This document shows positions 51,394 through 59,946 of a stretch of 64,000 nt of DNA, in pieces. The position numbers and the translations under genes were made by a program. Under the pieces are notes generated by a model, which worked only from the letters and a program-made list of their open reading frames with translations, was not told where the DNA came from and did no database searches. Source of the stretch: Chryseobacterium cucumeris (GTDB lineage Bacteria > Bacteroidota > Bacteroidia > Flavobacteriales > Weeksellaceae); contig NZ_CP068760.1 in NCBI RefSeq assembly GCF_016775705.1, forward strand, positions 1,736,001 through 1,800,000, written 5' to 3'. How positions within the stretch are numbered: the first letter of the stretch is position 1; every line of letters starts with the position of its first letter.

Positions 51394-51428
51394 TCATCCT
51401 TCATCATTCATCATTCATCATTCATCAT
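51394..51428. repeat. Heptamer tandem repeat (TCATCAT)x5
   Basis: Five 7-bp units, the first TCATCCT and the rest perfect TCATCAT. It ends 5 bp before the stop codon of the convergent GNAT gene. It is the same repeat as at 48036. Confidence 0.9.
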
Positions 51429-51432
51429 TCTA

Positions 51433-52509
51433 TTACGTCATCATGCAATCTCCGTCACCATCCTGATAGTTTGGGTTAAAATGACCGGGAAGCAATTCCA
51501 AAAGATTTTTATGAAACAGGTACTCCCTTTTAAAATCACGTTCATAGATAGGGGAAAATACTTTTGACTGTTGTATTTCCCTGTTTAGTACGGTTTGATA
51601 AGAAGTAAAGCCTTTTACTTTATGACGCACGATGAAATACTGTAAAAACCGGATAACCTCATCGAAATTACCGTCCGTAAAAAGGTAAGGTATTTTAAGA
51701 TAGCCATCACGGAGCTGCAGCAGAAAACAGGATGTAATCTTGTTATTTTTATTTAAAATTTTGATCCAGAAATATTTAAAGCTGTCGGCAAAACTTGAAA
51801 ACAGGTATTTTTCATCTTTTTTGCCTTCCAAAACCCAGGGATTTTCTATAAAAGAATTGATTTCGTCTGCATTGCGCATCCCGGGAAACCTGTTCATAAA
51901 ATCTGCACTTTCTTTGTCGATATGATCCAGAATTTCATATTTAAAATCTGGTTTTGGTGCGGCCAGGTTCTTTATTGAGATCACTCCATTGGCAGCGGCA
52001 TCCAGAATTTGAAAAAGAGGTTTCAACGGTTGTGTTCCCGGTTTCTTTTCAGGAATCATTTTAGCGGCATCGGTTCTGAAGTAGTAGCGTTTGCCTTCTT
52101 TGGGAAAGACATATTCAAAAACACCCATAATATTGTAGAGTGCTTCTGCTTCTTTGGTAAATTCTGTAATGGCAATCCGGCCTTCGTATTGTTCAAAAAC
52201 TTTTTTCAGCAATGCTTTCGCCGGTCTTTTTTTTCTGTATTCCGGGTTTACATACAGGGTACTGAGCCAGGCATAGCGGATTTCTTTTCCATCAATGATA
52301 AAACAATCCGGAAAACATCCCACATAACCGATCAGTTTATCTTCATAAAAAGCAAGAATAAGAAGTGCATCTTCGTCTGCTGCTTTTGGATTCTGAATAT
52401 GAGACAGCGCACGGTGTCTGGTAACCGGAAGAAAATCATACTGCCGGAAAGCTCCGGAGGATATAAAATCTTCCAGTTCTTTTCTATTGAATGTTTTCAG
52501 CGTTATCAT
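51433..52509 (-). CDS. GNAT-family N-acetyltransferase, extended
   Basis: The 358-aa protein has a GNAT domain in the first 150 residues: ALLILAFYEDKLIGYVGCFPD, then the acetyl-CoA loop LSTLYVNPEYRKKRPAKALLKKV. Residues about 190-350 form a second, less conserved domain (KYLFSSFADSFKYFWIKILN, RHKVKGFTSYQTVLNRE) that could be another GNAT-like half. It overlaps the upstream polysaccharide deacetylase by 4 bp (ATGA), so the two act together, perhaps in making or modifying an extracellular glycan. The substrate is unknown. Confidence 0.85.
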   Translation of the reverse strand: MITLKTFNRKELEDFISSGAFRQYDFLPVTRHRALSHIQNPKAADEDALLILAFYEDKLIGYVGCFPDCFIIDGKEIRYAWLSTLYVNPEYRKKRPAKALLKKVFEQYEGRIAITEFTKEAEALYNIMGVFEYVFPKEGKRYYFRTDAAKMIPEKKPGTQPLKPLFQILDAAANGVISIKNLAAPKPDFKYEILDHIDKESADFMNRFPGMRNADEINSFIENPWVLEGKKDEKYLFSSFADSFKYFWIKILNKNNKITSCFLLQLRDGYLKIPYLFTDGNFDEVIRFLQYFIVRHKVKGFTSYQTVLNREIQQSKVFSPIYERDFKREYLFHKNLLELLPGHFNPNYQDGDGDCMMT

Positions 52510-53504
52510 TTTCTCACAATCGTATTTTTATTCATCAGGCTTTTCAATCTGAAGTAAGCTGTTTCTTTTTTCAATATCTGTGCTCCGCTCTCTCCCATTT
52601 CCATTGGAATTCTTTGAAAGTTTCTCTTCACACTGTCCAGTTTTATACCGGCACACCCAAAGCTGCAGTAGATCTCTTCATTTTTATAAAGTTCATCAAA
52701 AAAATCTTTCTTTACTTCAAAATCGGTAAAAGGGAATGCAAAACTTTCGTACAAAAAACCATTTTCTTTTAAATAGGCAAAGGTTCTGTCGGTTGTTGTC
52801 ATCTGTTCTTTCAAAGACAGATCGCCATATTTGGGATGATCCCAGCTGTGCGAAGAGATTCCGAAACCTTTACGGGTCAGTTCCTGTAATTCTTCTGTAT
52901 TTAAGTAAGGTTGATATTCTTTTGAATAGGCTTTAAAATCTACCTCAAGTTTTTCACCAAGCTGATCCAGAATATCTTTTTCCTGATAATTTATGGATAA
53001 AATTTTCTTTTGTAAAACCCTTCTATCCATATTTTTCAACGACAGGATAAAATAAATTTCGGGATCTATGGTTTTTATTTTTTCAGCAGCATCGGCAAGA
53101 AGGCTCGCTTTGCACCTGAACATCATCTCTTTATTGTCTATGAAAGCCGGATTGATAAAATTACAGGCATATATTCCTTTTCGTTCCAGAATGGGAGCCG
53201 CAATATCGTAAAACTCTCTGAAACCATCATCAAAAGTTAAAAGGGCAATTTTTTTTGAAGGTTTAAAACTTCCGGCCCTATAATCCTTAAACTCCTGCCA
53301 GTTCACAAACTGAAAATTACTGGCCATGTGATCCAGATCGTCTTCAAACTGCTGAGTTGTTTTATAACGGATCACATGTTTTAAATGAGGAAGTTCTTTG
53401 TCGGAAACACTGTGATAAAGTGGCAAACAATAGTCCAGCGGAAATGATTTTCCGATATTCCCAGTTTCAAAAGCTGCCAAAACATTGATGATGCTGTCTT
53501 TCAT
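52506..53504 (-). CDS. Polysaccharide deacetylase (NodB-like) family protein
   Basis: The 332-aa protein carries the NodB motif 1 as IALLTFDDGFREFYD (metal Asp pair), then GIYACNFINPAFIDN, and motif 2 with GFGISSHSWDHPKYGDL (SxxxH metal ligands, H-S-W-D-H). The C-terminal FAFPFTDFE resembles motif 3. There is no signal peptide, so the enzyme seems cytoplasmic. It is co-transcribed with the GNAT gene. The expected activity is removal of N-acetyl from a glycan or a small amide. Confidence 0.9.
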   Translation of the reverse strand: MKDSIINVLAAFETGNIGKSFPLDYCLPLYHSVSDKELPHLKHVIRYKTTQQFEDDLDHMASNFQFVNWQEFKDYRAGSFKPSKKIALLTFDDGFREFYDIAAPILERKGIYACNFINPAFIDNKEMMFRCKASLLADAAEKIKTIDPEIYFILSLKNMDRRVLQKKILSINYQEKDILDQLGEKLEVDFKAYSKEYQPYLNTEELQELTRKGFGISSHSWDHPKYGDLSLKEQMTTTDRTFAYLKENGFLYESFAFPFTDFEVKKDFFDELYKNEEIYCSFGCAGIKLDSVKRNFQRIPMEMGESGAQILKKETAYFRLKSLMNKNTIVRK

Positions 53505-53574
53505 CCTATTGTAAATAAAAAGAATCTATTCAAAATTAAATTCAAATAGATTCTTAAAGGTATAACTTTTAAAA

Positions 53575-55713
53575 TTATTTTATGATCTTCATTTCATCAA
53601 CAAGCCATCTTGAGTCTGCGAACTTATCAATGATGAAAAGGATATATTTTGTATCTACCATGATGTTTCTGCTGAAACGCGGATCATAGTTGATATCACT
53701 CATTGTTCCTTCCCACTGTCTGTCGAAATTCAATCCGACAAGGTTTCCGTTAGCATCAAGAGCCGGGCTTCCTGAGTTTCCTCCGGTTGTATGGTTGGTA
53801 GCAGTGAATCCTACAGGAACATCACCTGTTTTATCTTTATAGATTCCGAAATCTTTTTTGTTGTAAAGATCAATCAGTTTCTTTGGAACATCAAATTCGT
53901 AATCTCCGGGAACATACTTTTCCATTACTCCTGCAAGGTGAGTCTGGTATCCGTAAGAAACGGCATCTCTAGGAGTGGAACCTTTCACTTTACCGTAAGT
54001 TACACGAAGCGTTGAGTTGGCATCCGGGAAGAATTTTCTGTCTTTATCCGTCTTCATCTGCTGCGCCATGAATTTTTTCTGCAAAGCATCAATTTTTGCC
54101 TGCATTGAAGTGTATTGCGGATCTGCAGTTTTCATATAGGTTTCTTTCATCGAAACATATAATTGATAAATAGGGTCTTTCTTTAAAGTTCTGATCAGTT
54201 TATCCTGATTAGAAAATGCTTTATCAATATCAGCAGTTAAAGTTCCTCCGTTTACAGCAGTTCTTCCTGTAATGACAGAGTTTTTAGACATATCTTCTAC
54301 AACAGGAATATTAGCGTTCTCATCTTTATATTTGCTGAATCCTGCCGGTAAAAACTGTGGTGCTGTTTTATTAACGTACAAAGCCAATAGTTTTGCAGTT
54401 ACTTTTGCATCAAGCTCAGCACTGTAATCTTTATAGAAAGAAGTTAATTTCGTTTTCAGCTTTGATAGTTCTTTTTCATCCATTCTTCCTGCTTCTACAG
54501 ACGCAACGAAATCATAATAATCACCAGCTAATTTCAAAGTCTCCGCATTTTTGATTACTTCTGTATAGTAAGCGTTGTTTAATGCATAAGGAGCCTGATC
54601 GTTGTACAGTTTATTCAGCTGATCCAAAGTAGTCTTGATCTCAGGATTTTTAGCGACCAAAGAACCTTCATACATTACTTTCTTTTCTACAGCATTGGAT
54701 TTTTTCAATCCTTCTACTTCACCGATCCATTTTTTCCAGTAGTTGGCTACTGAAGCATATTTTGAAGCATATTTGATACGGGTTTCATTGTCAACACGCA
54801 TTTTTTCGTCCAACGTTTTCAGAGCCACATCACGTACCGCAATTCTTGCAGGGTCAATATCTTTCATGATCTTCTCTACAGCGATTGCAGGAAGGTATTC
54901 TGTAGTTCTTCCCGGGAATCCGAAAACAAAAGTAAAATCGTTCTCGTTTTTATCTTTGATAGAAACCGGTAAATAGTGCTTTGGAACGTATGGTACATTG
55001 TCTTTTGAATATTCTGCAGGTTTGTTGTTCTTGTCTGCATAAATTCTGAACATCGAGAAATCTCCGGTGTGTCTCGGCCAAACCCAGTTGTCTGTGTCGC
55101 TTCCGAATTTACCGATGCTTTGAGGAGGAGCTCCTACAAGACGGATATCTTTATACGTTTCGATGGTATAAGCATAGTATTTGTTTCCATAATACATTGG
55201 TTTTACCATGATCGACTGGTAAGATTCAATTTTCTGAGAGTTTTTATACACCTCAATATTGTTGTTGATCTTTTTAGTAAGTTCAGGTTCTGTAAGATTG
55301 TCCGTACCTTCTAAAATAGGATCAGTAACTTCTTTTATATCTACAATAAAATCTACTTTTACTCCCGGATTAGGAAGTTCACCTTCTGTATTTTTTGCCC
55401 AAAATCCGTTTGAAAGAAGATCATTCTGAACGGTAGAGTGTGCCTGAATCTGCCCAAAACCACAGTGATGGTTCGTTAAAAGCAATCCTTTAGGCGAAAT
55501 AATTTCTGCAGTACATCCGCCGTTAAACTGTACAACCGCATCTTTAATGCTTGGTTTCTGAGGATTGAAAATATCTTTTGCAGAAATCTTCATTCCTAAA
55601 TCCTTCATTTCCTTTTCATTCAGCTCTGTAGGAATCCACATTCCTCCATATTGTTGCGCAAATGCCATTGCAGCTGGCAAAAGAAATACAGATAAAAGTA
55701 TCTTTTTTGTCAT
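53575..55713 (-). CDS. S46 family dipeptidyl-peptidase, DPP11-like
   Basis: From the ATG at 55713 it has 712 aa, with a signal peptide ending AMAFAQQ. The chymotrypsin-like triad is seen: His in LLTNHHCGFGQ, an Asp region with SDTDNWVWPRHTGDF, and Ser647 in TGGNSGSPALD. Eighteen residues after that Ser is Arg665 (in LNFDRQWEGTM). That position is Arg673 in Porphyromonas DPP11 and Gly in DPP7, so a preference for Asp/Glu at P1 is predicted. The enzyme probably works in the periplasm or at the surface to release dipeptides for growth on protein. Confidence 0.93.
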   Translation of the reverse strand: MTKKILLSVFLLPAAMAFAQQYGGMWIPTELNEKEMKDLGMKISAKDIFNPQKPSIKDAVVQFNGGCTAEIISPKGLLLTNHHCGFGQIQAHSTVQNDLLSNGFWAKNTEGELPNPGVKVDFIVDIKEVTDPILEGTDNLTEPELTKKINNNIEVYKNSQKIESYQSIMVKPMYYGNKYYAYTIETYKDIRLVGAPPQSIGKFGSDTDNWVWPRHTGDFSMFRIYADKNNKPAEYSKDNVPYVPKHYLPVSIKDKNENDFTFVFGFPGRTTEYLPAIAVEKIMKDIDPARIAVRDVALKTLDEKMRVDNETRIKYASKYASVANYWKKWIGEVEGLKKSNAVEKKVMYEGSLVAKNPEIKTTLDQLNKLYNDQAPYALNNAYYTEVIKNAETLKLAGDYYDFVASVEAGRMDEKELSKLKTKLTSFYKDYSAELDAKVTAKLLALYVNKTAPQFLPAGFSKYKDENANIPVVEDMSKNSVITGRTAVNGGTLTADIDKAFSNQDKLIRTLKKDPIYQLYVSMKETYMKTADPQYTSMQAKIDALQKKFMAQQMKTDKDRKFFPDANSTLRVTYGKVKGSTPRDAVSYGYQTHLAGVMEKYVPGDYEFDVPKKLIDLYNKKDFGIYKDKTGDVPVGFTATNHTTGGNSGSPALDANGNLVGLNFDRQWEGTMSDINYDPRFSRNIMVDTKYILFIIDKFADSRWLVDEMKIIK

Positions 55714-55808
55714 AATCAAAATTTTGCCCCAATTTACAAAGAAAAATAGGAACAGGCTTTATAAAACGGGTGGAAAAGTTACTAAGAGTTCGTTTTTGGA
55801 AAATAGTG

Positions 55809-55917
55809 ATGGTCAATAGTGAATCTTGCTTCACAAGTGAATAGTGAATTTTTATAATCAAACAGTAAGTAAATTCATTAAAAATTGACAAGCGGAGCGA
55901 AATTGACTATTCACCAT
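55809..55917. repeat. 109-bp intergenic element with 16-bp inverted ends
   Basis: ATGGTCAATAGTGAAT (55809-55824) and, inverted, ATTGACTATTCACCAT (55902-55917) match at 14 of 16 positions. A direct copy TGAATAGTGAAT (55838-55849) lies inside. No ORF is present. It occupies the divergent gap between the S46 peptidase and the NlpE-like gene. Confidence 0.5.
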
Positions 55918-56006
55918 TGCTCAATCTGCTGTTCAATGTTCTTCTGGCTCAATTTTTGTTGATTGGAAGTAACTTTATTATTAAAAACATCCTTAAATTA
56001 ATTATT

Positions 56007-56492
56007 ATGATGAAAAGTAAAATGCTCATGTTGGGAATGGCATCAGCTCTGTTCCTTGCTTCATGTTCTAAAAAAGAAACCACTGAAACAACAGCGACTA
56101 CAGATTCTGCTACGGCTGTACAACCTGTTGCTGCAGACAGCATCACTAAAGCTACTCCTACAGCTGCTGGTGATACGTCTGAAAATGCTCTGGACTGGGC
56201 CGGAACTTATGAAGCAACAGTTCCTTGTGCAGACTGTCCGGGAATCAAGACTTCTTTAACATTGAATGATGATAAAACATTCAGTATCACGGAGGAATAT
56301 CTTGAGAGGAATTCAAAAAATCAGGATAAAGGCACTTTTGAATGGGATGCTACAGGAAGCATGATTACTTTAAAAGGGAAAACAGCCCAATATAAATATA
56401 AAGTGGGTGAGAATATGTTGATCCAACTGGATATGGAAGGAAAAGAGATCGATGGCCCTAACAAAGATCTTTATGTATTCAAGAAAAAATAA
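56007..56492 (+). CDS. NlpE N-terminal domain lipoprotein (copper-resistance-like)
   Basis: From the ATG at 56007 it has 161 aa; a start at 55917 would put 30 residues before the signal peptide. The lipoprotein signal ends LASC, followed by a Thr/Ala-rich linker of about 55 residues. The NlpE-like beta-barrel starts WAGTYEATVPCADCPGIKTSLTLN, with the CxxC pair typical of NlpE, and ends with EIDGPNKDLYVFKKK. The E. coli relative senses copper and surface contact through Cpx. No Cpx system is visible here, so the role is open. Confidence 0.9.
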   Translation: MMKSKMLMLGMASALFLASCSKKETTETTATTDSATAVQPVAADSITKATPTAAGDTSENALDWAGTYEATVPCADCPGIKTSLTLNDDKTFSITEEYLERNSKNQDKGTFEWDATGSMITLKGKTAQYKYKVGENMLIQLDMEGKEIDGPNKDLYVFKKK

Positions 56493-56520
56493 AAATAAAG
56501 GCTCCGGCCTTTATTTTTTT
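56491..56520. terminator. Bidirectional terminator
   Basis: Arms AAATAAAGG and CCTTTATTT with flanking A and T runs lie between the NlpE-like gene and the convergent MgtC gene. Confidence 0.8.
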
Positions 56521-56533
56521 GCTCTTTTACGGT

Positions 56534-57181
56534 CTAAAACTGATACGCTTTAATTTTCGGATCATCCACCAGACTGCTGATGACTTCCTCATGATGGCTA
56601 TTTTTTCCGGTAAGCCTCCATATAACGGTAAAGCTTTCCTGGGAATATTGCTGTTTGAGCATCTGATATCTTAAATGATTTTCTTTAAATATATTTTCAC
56701 AATATTTAATATCCTGCGAGTCTGTTACGGCAATTTTGTATTCCCTTACTTTATTATAATTATCAATAAAATTCTGGAGATAAGTCAGGGCACTTAAAAT
56801 AAGTAATACCAACGTTGTCCCCAACAATGCAATATAAACATAGCCGGAACCTACAGCCATTCCAATAGAAGCAGTTGCCCAGATAGTGGTTGCTGTGGTA
56901 ATCCCTTCAATTTTATTATCGCCTTTGAAAATGACTCCTGCGCCCAGAAATCCGATTCCTGTAATAATATTGGCGGCAAGACGATCCGGATTTTCCACAC
57001 CTATTTTTATAGAAAGTATCGTAAAAAGGCAGGCACCGAAGCAAACGAGAATAAAGGTCCTGAGACCGGCCGACTTATTACGGTATTCACGTTCAGCACC
57101 AATAAACAGTCCTAGAATAACTGAAATAAGGATCAGCAGCAATTCATTTTTAATAATATAATGGTCCTGAAGAAAATCCAT
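56534..57181 (-). CDS. MgtC/SapB family inner-membrane protein
   Basis: The 215-aa protein has about five TM helices in the first 140 residues with family signatures LGLFIGAEREYRNKSAGLRTFILVCFGACLF, IITGIGFLGAGVIFKGDN and GITTATTIWATASIGMAVG. A C-terminal cytoplasmic ACT-like domain follows. Family members help in low-magnesium survival and some inhibit ATP synthase. It stands alone. No Mg-leader or other RNA structure was recognised upstream. Confidence 0.92.
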   Translation of the reverse strand: MDFLQDHYIIKNELLLILISVILGLFIGAEREYRNKSAGLRTFILVCFGACLFTILSIKIGVENPDRLAANIITGIGFLGAGVIFKGDNKIEGITTATTIWATASIGMAVGSGYVYIALLGTTLVLLILSALTYLQNFIDNYNKVREYKIAVTDSQDIKYCENIFKENHLRYQMLKQQYSQESFTVIWRLTGKNSHHEEVISSLVDDPKIKAYQF

Positions 57182-57401
57182 CTTTTATAATTTAAACAGA
57201 GAATAAATTTACAATAAATCCTATTAAGGAACTATCTTTGCTGAGGAGATTTTGCGTTGCTGCCCCAAAAATTTGTTTCACGAAAAACTTTTGTAATGTT
57301 ACATTTTAATTGCGGAAATTTTCTTGTATAAAAGGGATATTCATCAACACGGGAAAATGTCACTTAAAAAAAATCAAAAAAAATAATACTTATATACAAT
57401 T

Positions 57402-57800
57402 ATGGATAAAGAAATTTCACACTTCTGGTTAGGATATTTCAAGAATGAAGAAGATTTTTATAGCTTCATAGAAGAGGATGAAAACTACTATATAGAGGAA
57501 GAAACTGATGATCAGTATGTTTCCAGGTTTGCAGAATCACAGAGCATCAAATGGTTTGATGATGATTTTATAGAATATGGTTTTGAGGATGAAAGCCTTA
57601 GTCTTTATGATAAGTTTGCAGAGTATTCTTATGCTGACCAATGGCTTCCGGTTCTGGAAAACAAATTAAACGAACTCAGTCTGGATACGCCCGTAAATGC
57701 TATTATTTTTGCGACAAGATTTGTGATTCCTAATCCGGTTTCTGTAGAAAATGATGATTTTTCACTGCATTATGTGGGAGAAATAGAATACGATATTTAA
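57402..57800 (+). CDS. Immunity protein, Imm22 (DUF4284) family
   Basis: The 132-aa acidic cytoplasmic protein has the Imm22 opening SHFWLGYFKNEEDFYSFIEED, a central EEETDDQYVSRFAESQSIKWFDDDFIEYGFE and the C-terminal ATRFVIPNPVSVEN. Imm22 proteins are predicted immunity proteins against polymorphic toxins. No toxin gene is adjacent, so this would be an orphan antitoxin-like gene. It ends at a perfect 12-bp-arm terminator, making it a separate unit from the PP2C gene. Confidence 0.78.
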   Translation: MDKEISHFWLGYFKNEEDFYSFIEEDENYYIEEETDDQYVSRFAESQSIKWFDDDFIEYGFEDESLSLYDKFAEYSYADQWLPVLENKLNELSLDTPVNAIIFATRFVIPNPVSVENDDFSLHYVGEIEYDI

Positions 57801-57831
57801 TAACCAAAGCAAAACTGCTTTCTCAACACCG

Positions 57832-57876
57832 GCAACAAGTGATTTCATGAGACGTGTGATCACTTGTTGCTATTTT
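57832..57876 (+). terminator. Terminator after the Imm22 gene
   Basis: Arms GCAACAAGTGAT and ATCACTTGTTGC (57832-57843, 57859-57870) pair perfectly over 12 bp and are followed by TATTTTTA. Confidence 0.85.
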
Positions 57877-57937
57877 TATACCTATAATGAGGATGAAATA
57901 AGGTTACATTAAAAAAATAAATCTATTTTAGCATGTA

Positions 57938-58672
57938 ATGAATTTATATTCTACTCTACAAATCGGAGATTATCATATTAATCATTGTGAAGATGATCTT
58001 CTCATCAAAAAAATCAGTTCTGATAAGATTTTGTGTGCTGTGATGGATGGATGCTCTACAGCTATGGACAGTCATTTTGCGTCAACACTTACTGGAAAGA
58101 TTTTACGTAAAATCATTATTGAAAACGGTTACAAGGCTTTATATGAAAAAGGCAGCCAGCAGAGTCTGGAAGAAGAGCTCAAAAAAATCATAAAAGGTTT
58201 ATTCAATGAACTCAAATTTGTAAAAAATCATCTGATGCTGGACGAAAAAGAGTTGTTATCTAGTCTTATAATCCTGGTTTACGACATCACAAAGGACGAA
58301 GGATTCATCCTAACCATTGGTGACGGAGTTGTCTGTATCAATGGAAATATCACAGAATTTGACCGTAATAATAGACCGGATTATTTAGCTTATCATCTTT
58401 ATGAAGACTTTGAAGAATGGTATCCCCGTCAGTCTCAGAAATTATTTTTTGATTGTCTGGATGATGTTTCCATTGCTACTGATGGTATTTTGAGCTTTTC
58501 AAAAATTAAAAAAACGAATTCTGAAGAAATGATCAATTTTGCTGAATATTTAATGATAGACCGTCAGAATAGCGAAACTGAAGAAATGCTTAACAGGAAA
58601 CTAAAGCAGTTGGAACATCAATACGGAGTAAAACCTACAGATGATTTAGCCATGATAAGAATGATAAAATAA
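57938..58672 (+). CDS. PP2C-family Ser/Thr phosphatase
   Basis: The 244-aa protein has the PP2C metal motifs: ILCAVMDGCSTA (DG in strand), ILTIGDGVVCING (GD), SIATDGILSF and TDDLAMIRMI at the C terminus (DD). No transmembrane helix or sensor domain is present, so it acts in the cytosol. It is followed by a four-helix membrane protein and then a lipoprotein on the same strand, with gaps of 18 and 11 bp. No kinase gene is in view. The target is unknown. Confidence 0.9.
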   Translation: MNLYSTLQIGDYHINHCEDDLLIKKISSDKILCAVMDGCSTAMDSHFASTLTGKILRKIIIENGYKALYEKGSQQSLEEELKKIIKGLFNELKFVKNHLMLDEKELLSSLIILVYDITKDEGFILTIGDGVVCINGNITEFDRNNRPDYLAYHLYEDFEEWYPRQSQKLFFDCLDDVSIATDGILSFSKIKKTNSEEMINFAEYLMIDRQNSETEEMLNRKLKQLEHQYGVKPTDDLAMIRMIK

Positions 58673-58690
58673 TCCAGATATTTGAACATC

Positions 58691-59146
58691 ATGAAAGAAT
58701 TCAAACTTAATCAGTTCTACTCTTTTCTGAAGAGGTGGCTCATTATTACCATCTTTATTTCAGTGGTTACATTCTTACAATTTTACTGGTCAATGGGAAC
58801 CCTTTCAGAACGTGTTTCAAGCGGCTGTATAGACTGTTCATTTTTTGAAGATGCGGTGTATATATCCCTTATAGCCGGTGGGTTCTTATCAATTGTCTTT
58901 TCTCTGCTTTTCTTTGTTAAAAAGATTGTCTTCAAGGCTTCAGTCGAATTCCTGTTCCTGATCTTTGTCTGGTTATTTTGGAACTACACCCTATTTGTAG
59001 ACAGGGAATCTTCCTGGAGTACTTACGACTTCAATTCAGAAATCCAATATACAGTTTCACTTTCCTTTCTTCCTGTTACCGTACTGGGATGTTTATGTGT
59101 CATAATTTTACATTATCAGGAAATAAAAGCTAGATTTGTATCTTAA
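58691..59146 (+). CDS. Four-helix membrane protein, unknown
   Basis: From the ATG at 58691 it has 151 aa; a TTG at 58682 would add three residues. Hydrophobic helices lie near 17-36, 55-75, 85-105 and 120-142. The first loop has a CIDC pair (SSGCIDCSFFED). No family is recognised. It is between the PP2C gene (18 bp) and a lipoprotein gene (11 bp) and is likely co-transcribed with them. Confidence 0.7.
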   Translation: MKEFKLNQFYSFLKRWLIITIFISVVTFLQFYWSMGTLSERVSSGCIDCSFFEDAVYISLIAGGFLSIVFSLLFFVKKIVFKASVEFLFLIFVWLFWNYTLFVDRESSWSTYDFNSEIQYTVSLSFLPVTVLGCLCVIILHYQEIKARFVS

Positions 59147-59157
59147 AAAACAAACCA

Positions 59158-59868
59158 TTGAAAAAAATCTTTTCTACTTTACTTTTTGCTTCTTTAATTG
59201 CTTATTCATGTAACAAAACCAAAACACAGACTCCGAAAAACTCTTCGGGCATTATAAAAAAGGATATGGCACCAGTTCAGAAGGAGCAGTTGACAGCAGG
59301 AAAACAAGTCTCAGATTTTGTATCCAGTCAATATGAAATTCAATACGAAACCGAAGGTGATCTCAACCAGGACGGACTTCCTGATAAAGCATTGATTCTT
59401 AGAAAAAAAGACGACACTTTAGCACAGAGAACCATGATAGTCCTTCTAAAGAATCCTGACAAAACATACCGGTTATTTAAAAGTTCTGAAACCGTTCTTC
59501 CCGATGAATACAATGAATCTGGCTATAAAATACACGATCCTGAAGACATCAGTATTGAAAAAGGAACATTGAATATCAATCTCTATGATATCGGACCTTA
59601 TGGTAATCAGTTCAGTAAATTCAAATATGTGAATGACAACCTGATTCTTACCTATATTGAAACGTATAATATGGGTGCGGGTTCCCACTCTGCCCTCTAT
59701 TATGAGCCTATGAAAGGTAAAGTAATACTGGAAACGGTAAATACCATGGAACAAGAAATGCCATCAGAAACTAAAAAAGTACAGGTAAAAAAAGAAAGAT
59801 TTTTATTTGAAAATGTTTCTCCTGATGATGTTGTCACCAATGTTTACAATTCTGTAGAACAAGAGTAA
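59158..59868 (+). CDS. Lipoprotein with DLNxDGxxD motif
   Basis: The 236-aa protein starts at a TTG because the lipoprotein signal (MKKIFSTLLFASLIAYSC, lipobox AYSC) begins exactly there and no ATG is near. The mature protein has GDLNQDGLPDKALILRKKD, an FG-GAP/EF-hand-like calcium loop, and a beta-rich remainder with GAGSHSALYYEP. No catalytic motif is recognised. It is the last gene of the PP2C group and ends before a terminator. Confidence 0.78.
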   Translation: MKKIFSTLLFASLIAYSCNKTKTQTPKNSSGIIKKDMAPVQKEQLTAGKQVSDFVSSQYEIQYETEGDLNQDGLPDKALILRKKDDTLAQRTMIVLLKNPDKTYRLFKSSETVLPDEYNESGYKIHDPEDISIEKGTLNINLYDIGPYGNQFSKFKYVNDNLILTYIETYNMGAGSHSALYYEPMKGKVILETVNTMEQEMPSETKKVQVKKERFLFENVSPDDVVTNVYNSVEQE

Positions 59869-59886
59869 GCTGTCCAGTTCTAACAA

Positions 59887-59923
59887 AATAAAACTTCCGC
59901 CTACAAGACGGAAGTTTTTTATT
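59887..59923. terminator. Bidirectional terminator before polA
   Basis: Arms AAAACTTCCG and CGGAAGTTTT (59890-59899, 59909-59918) followed by TTATTT on the plus strand and preceded by an A-rich run. Confidence 0.8.
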
Positions 59924-59946
59924 TAAAGTATGATTTACAGTATTGA

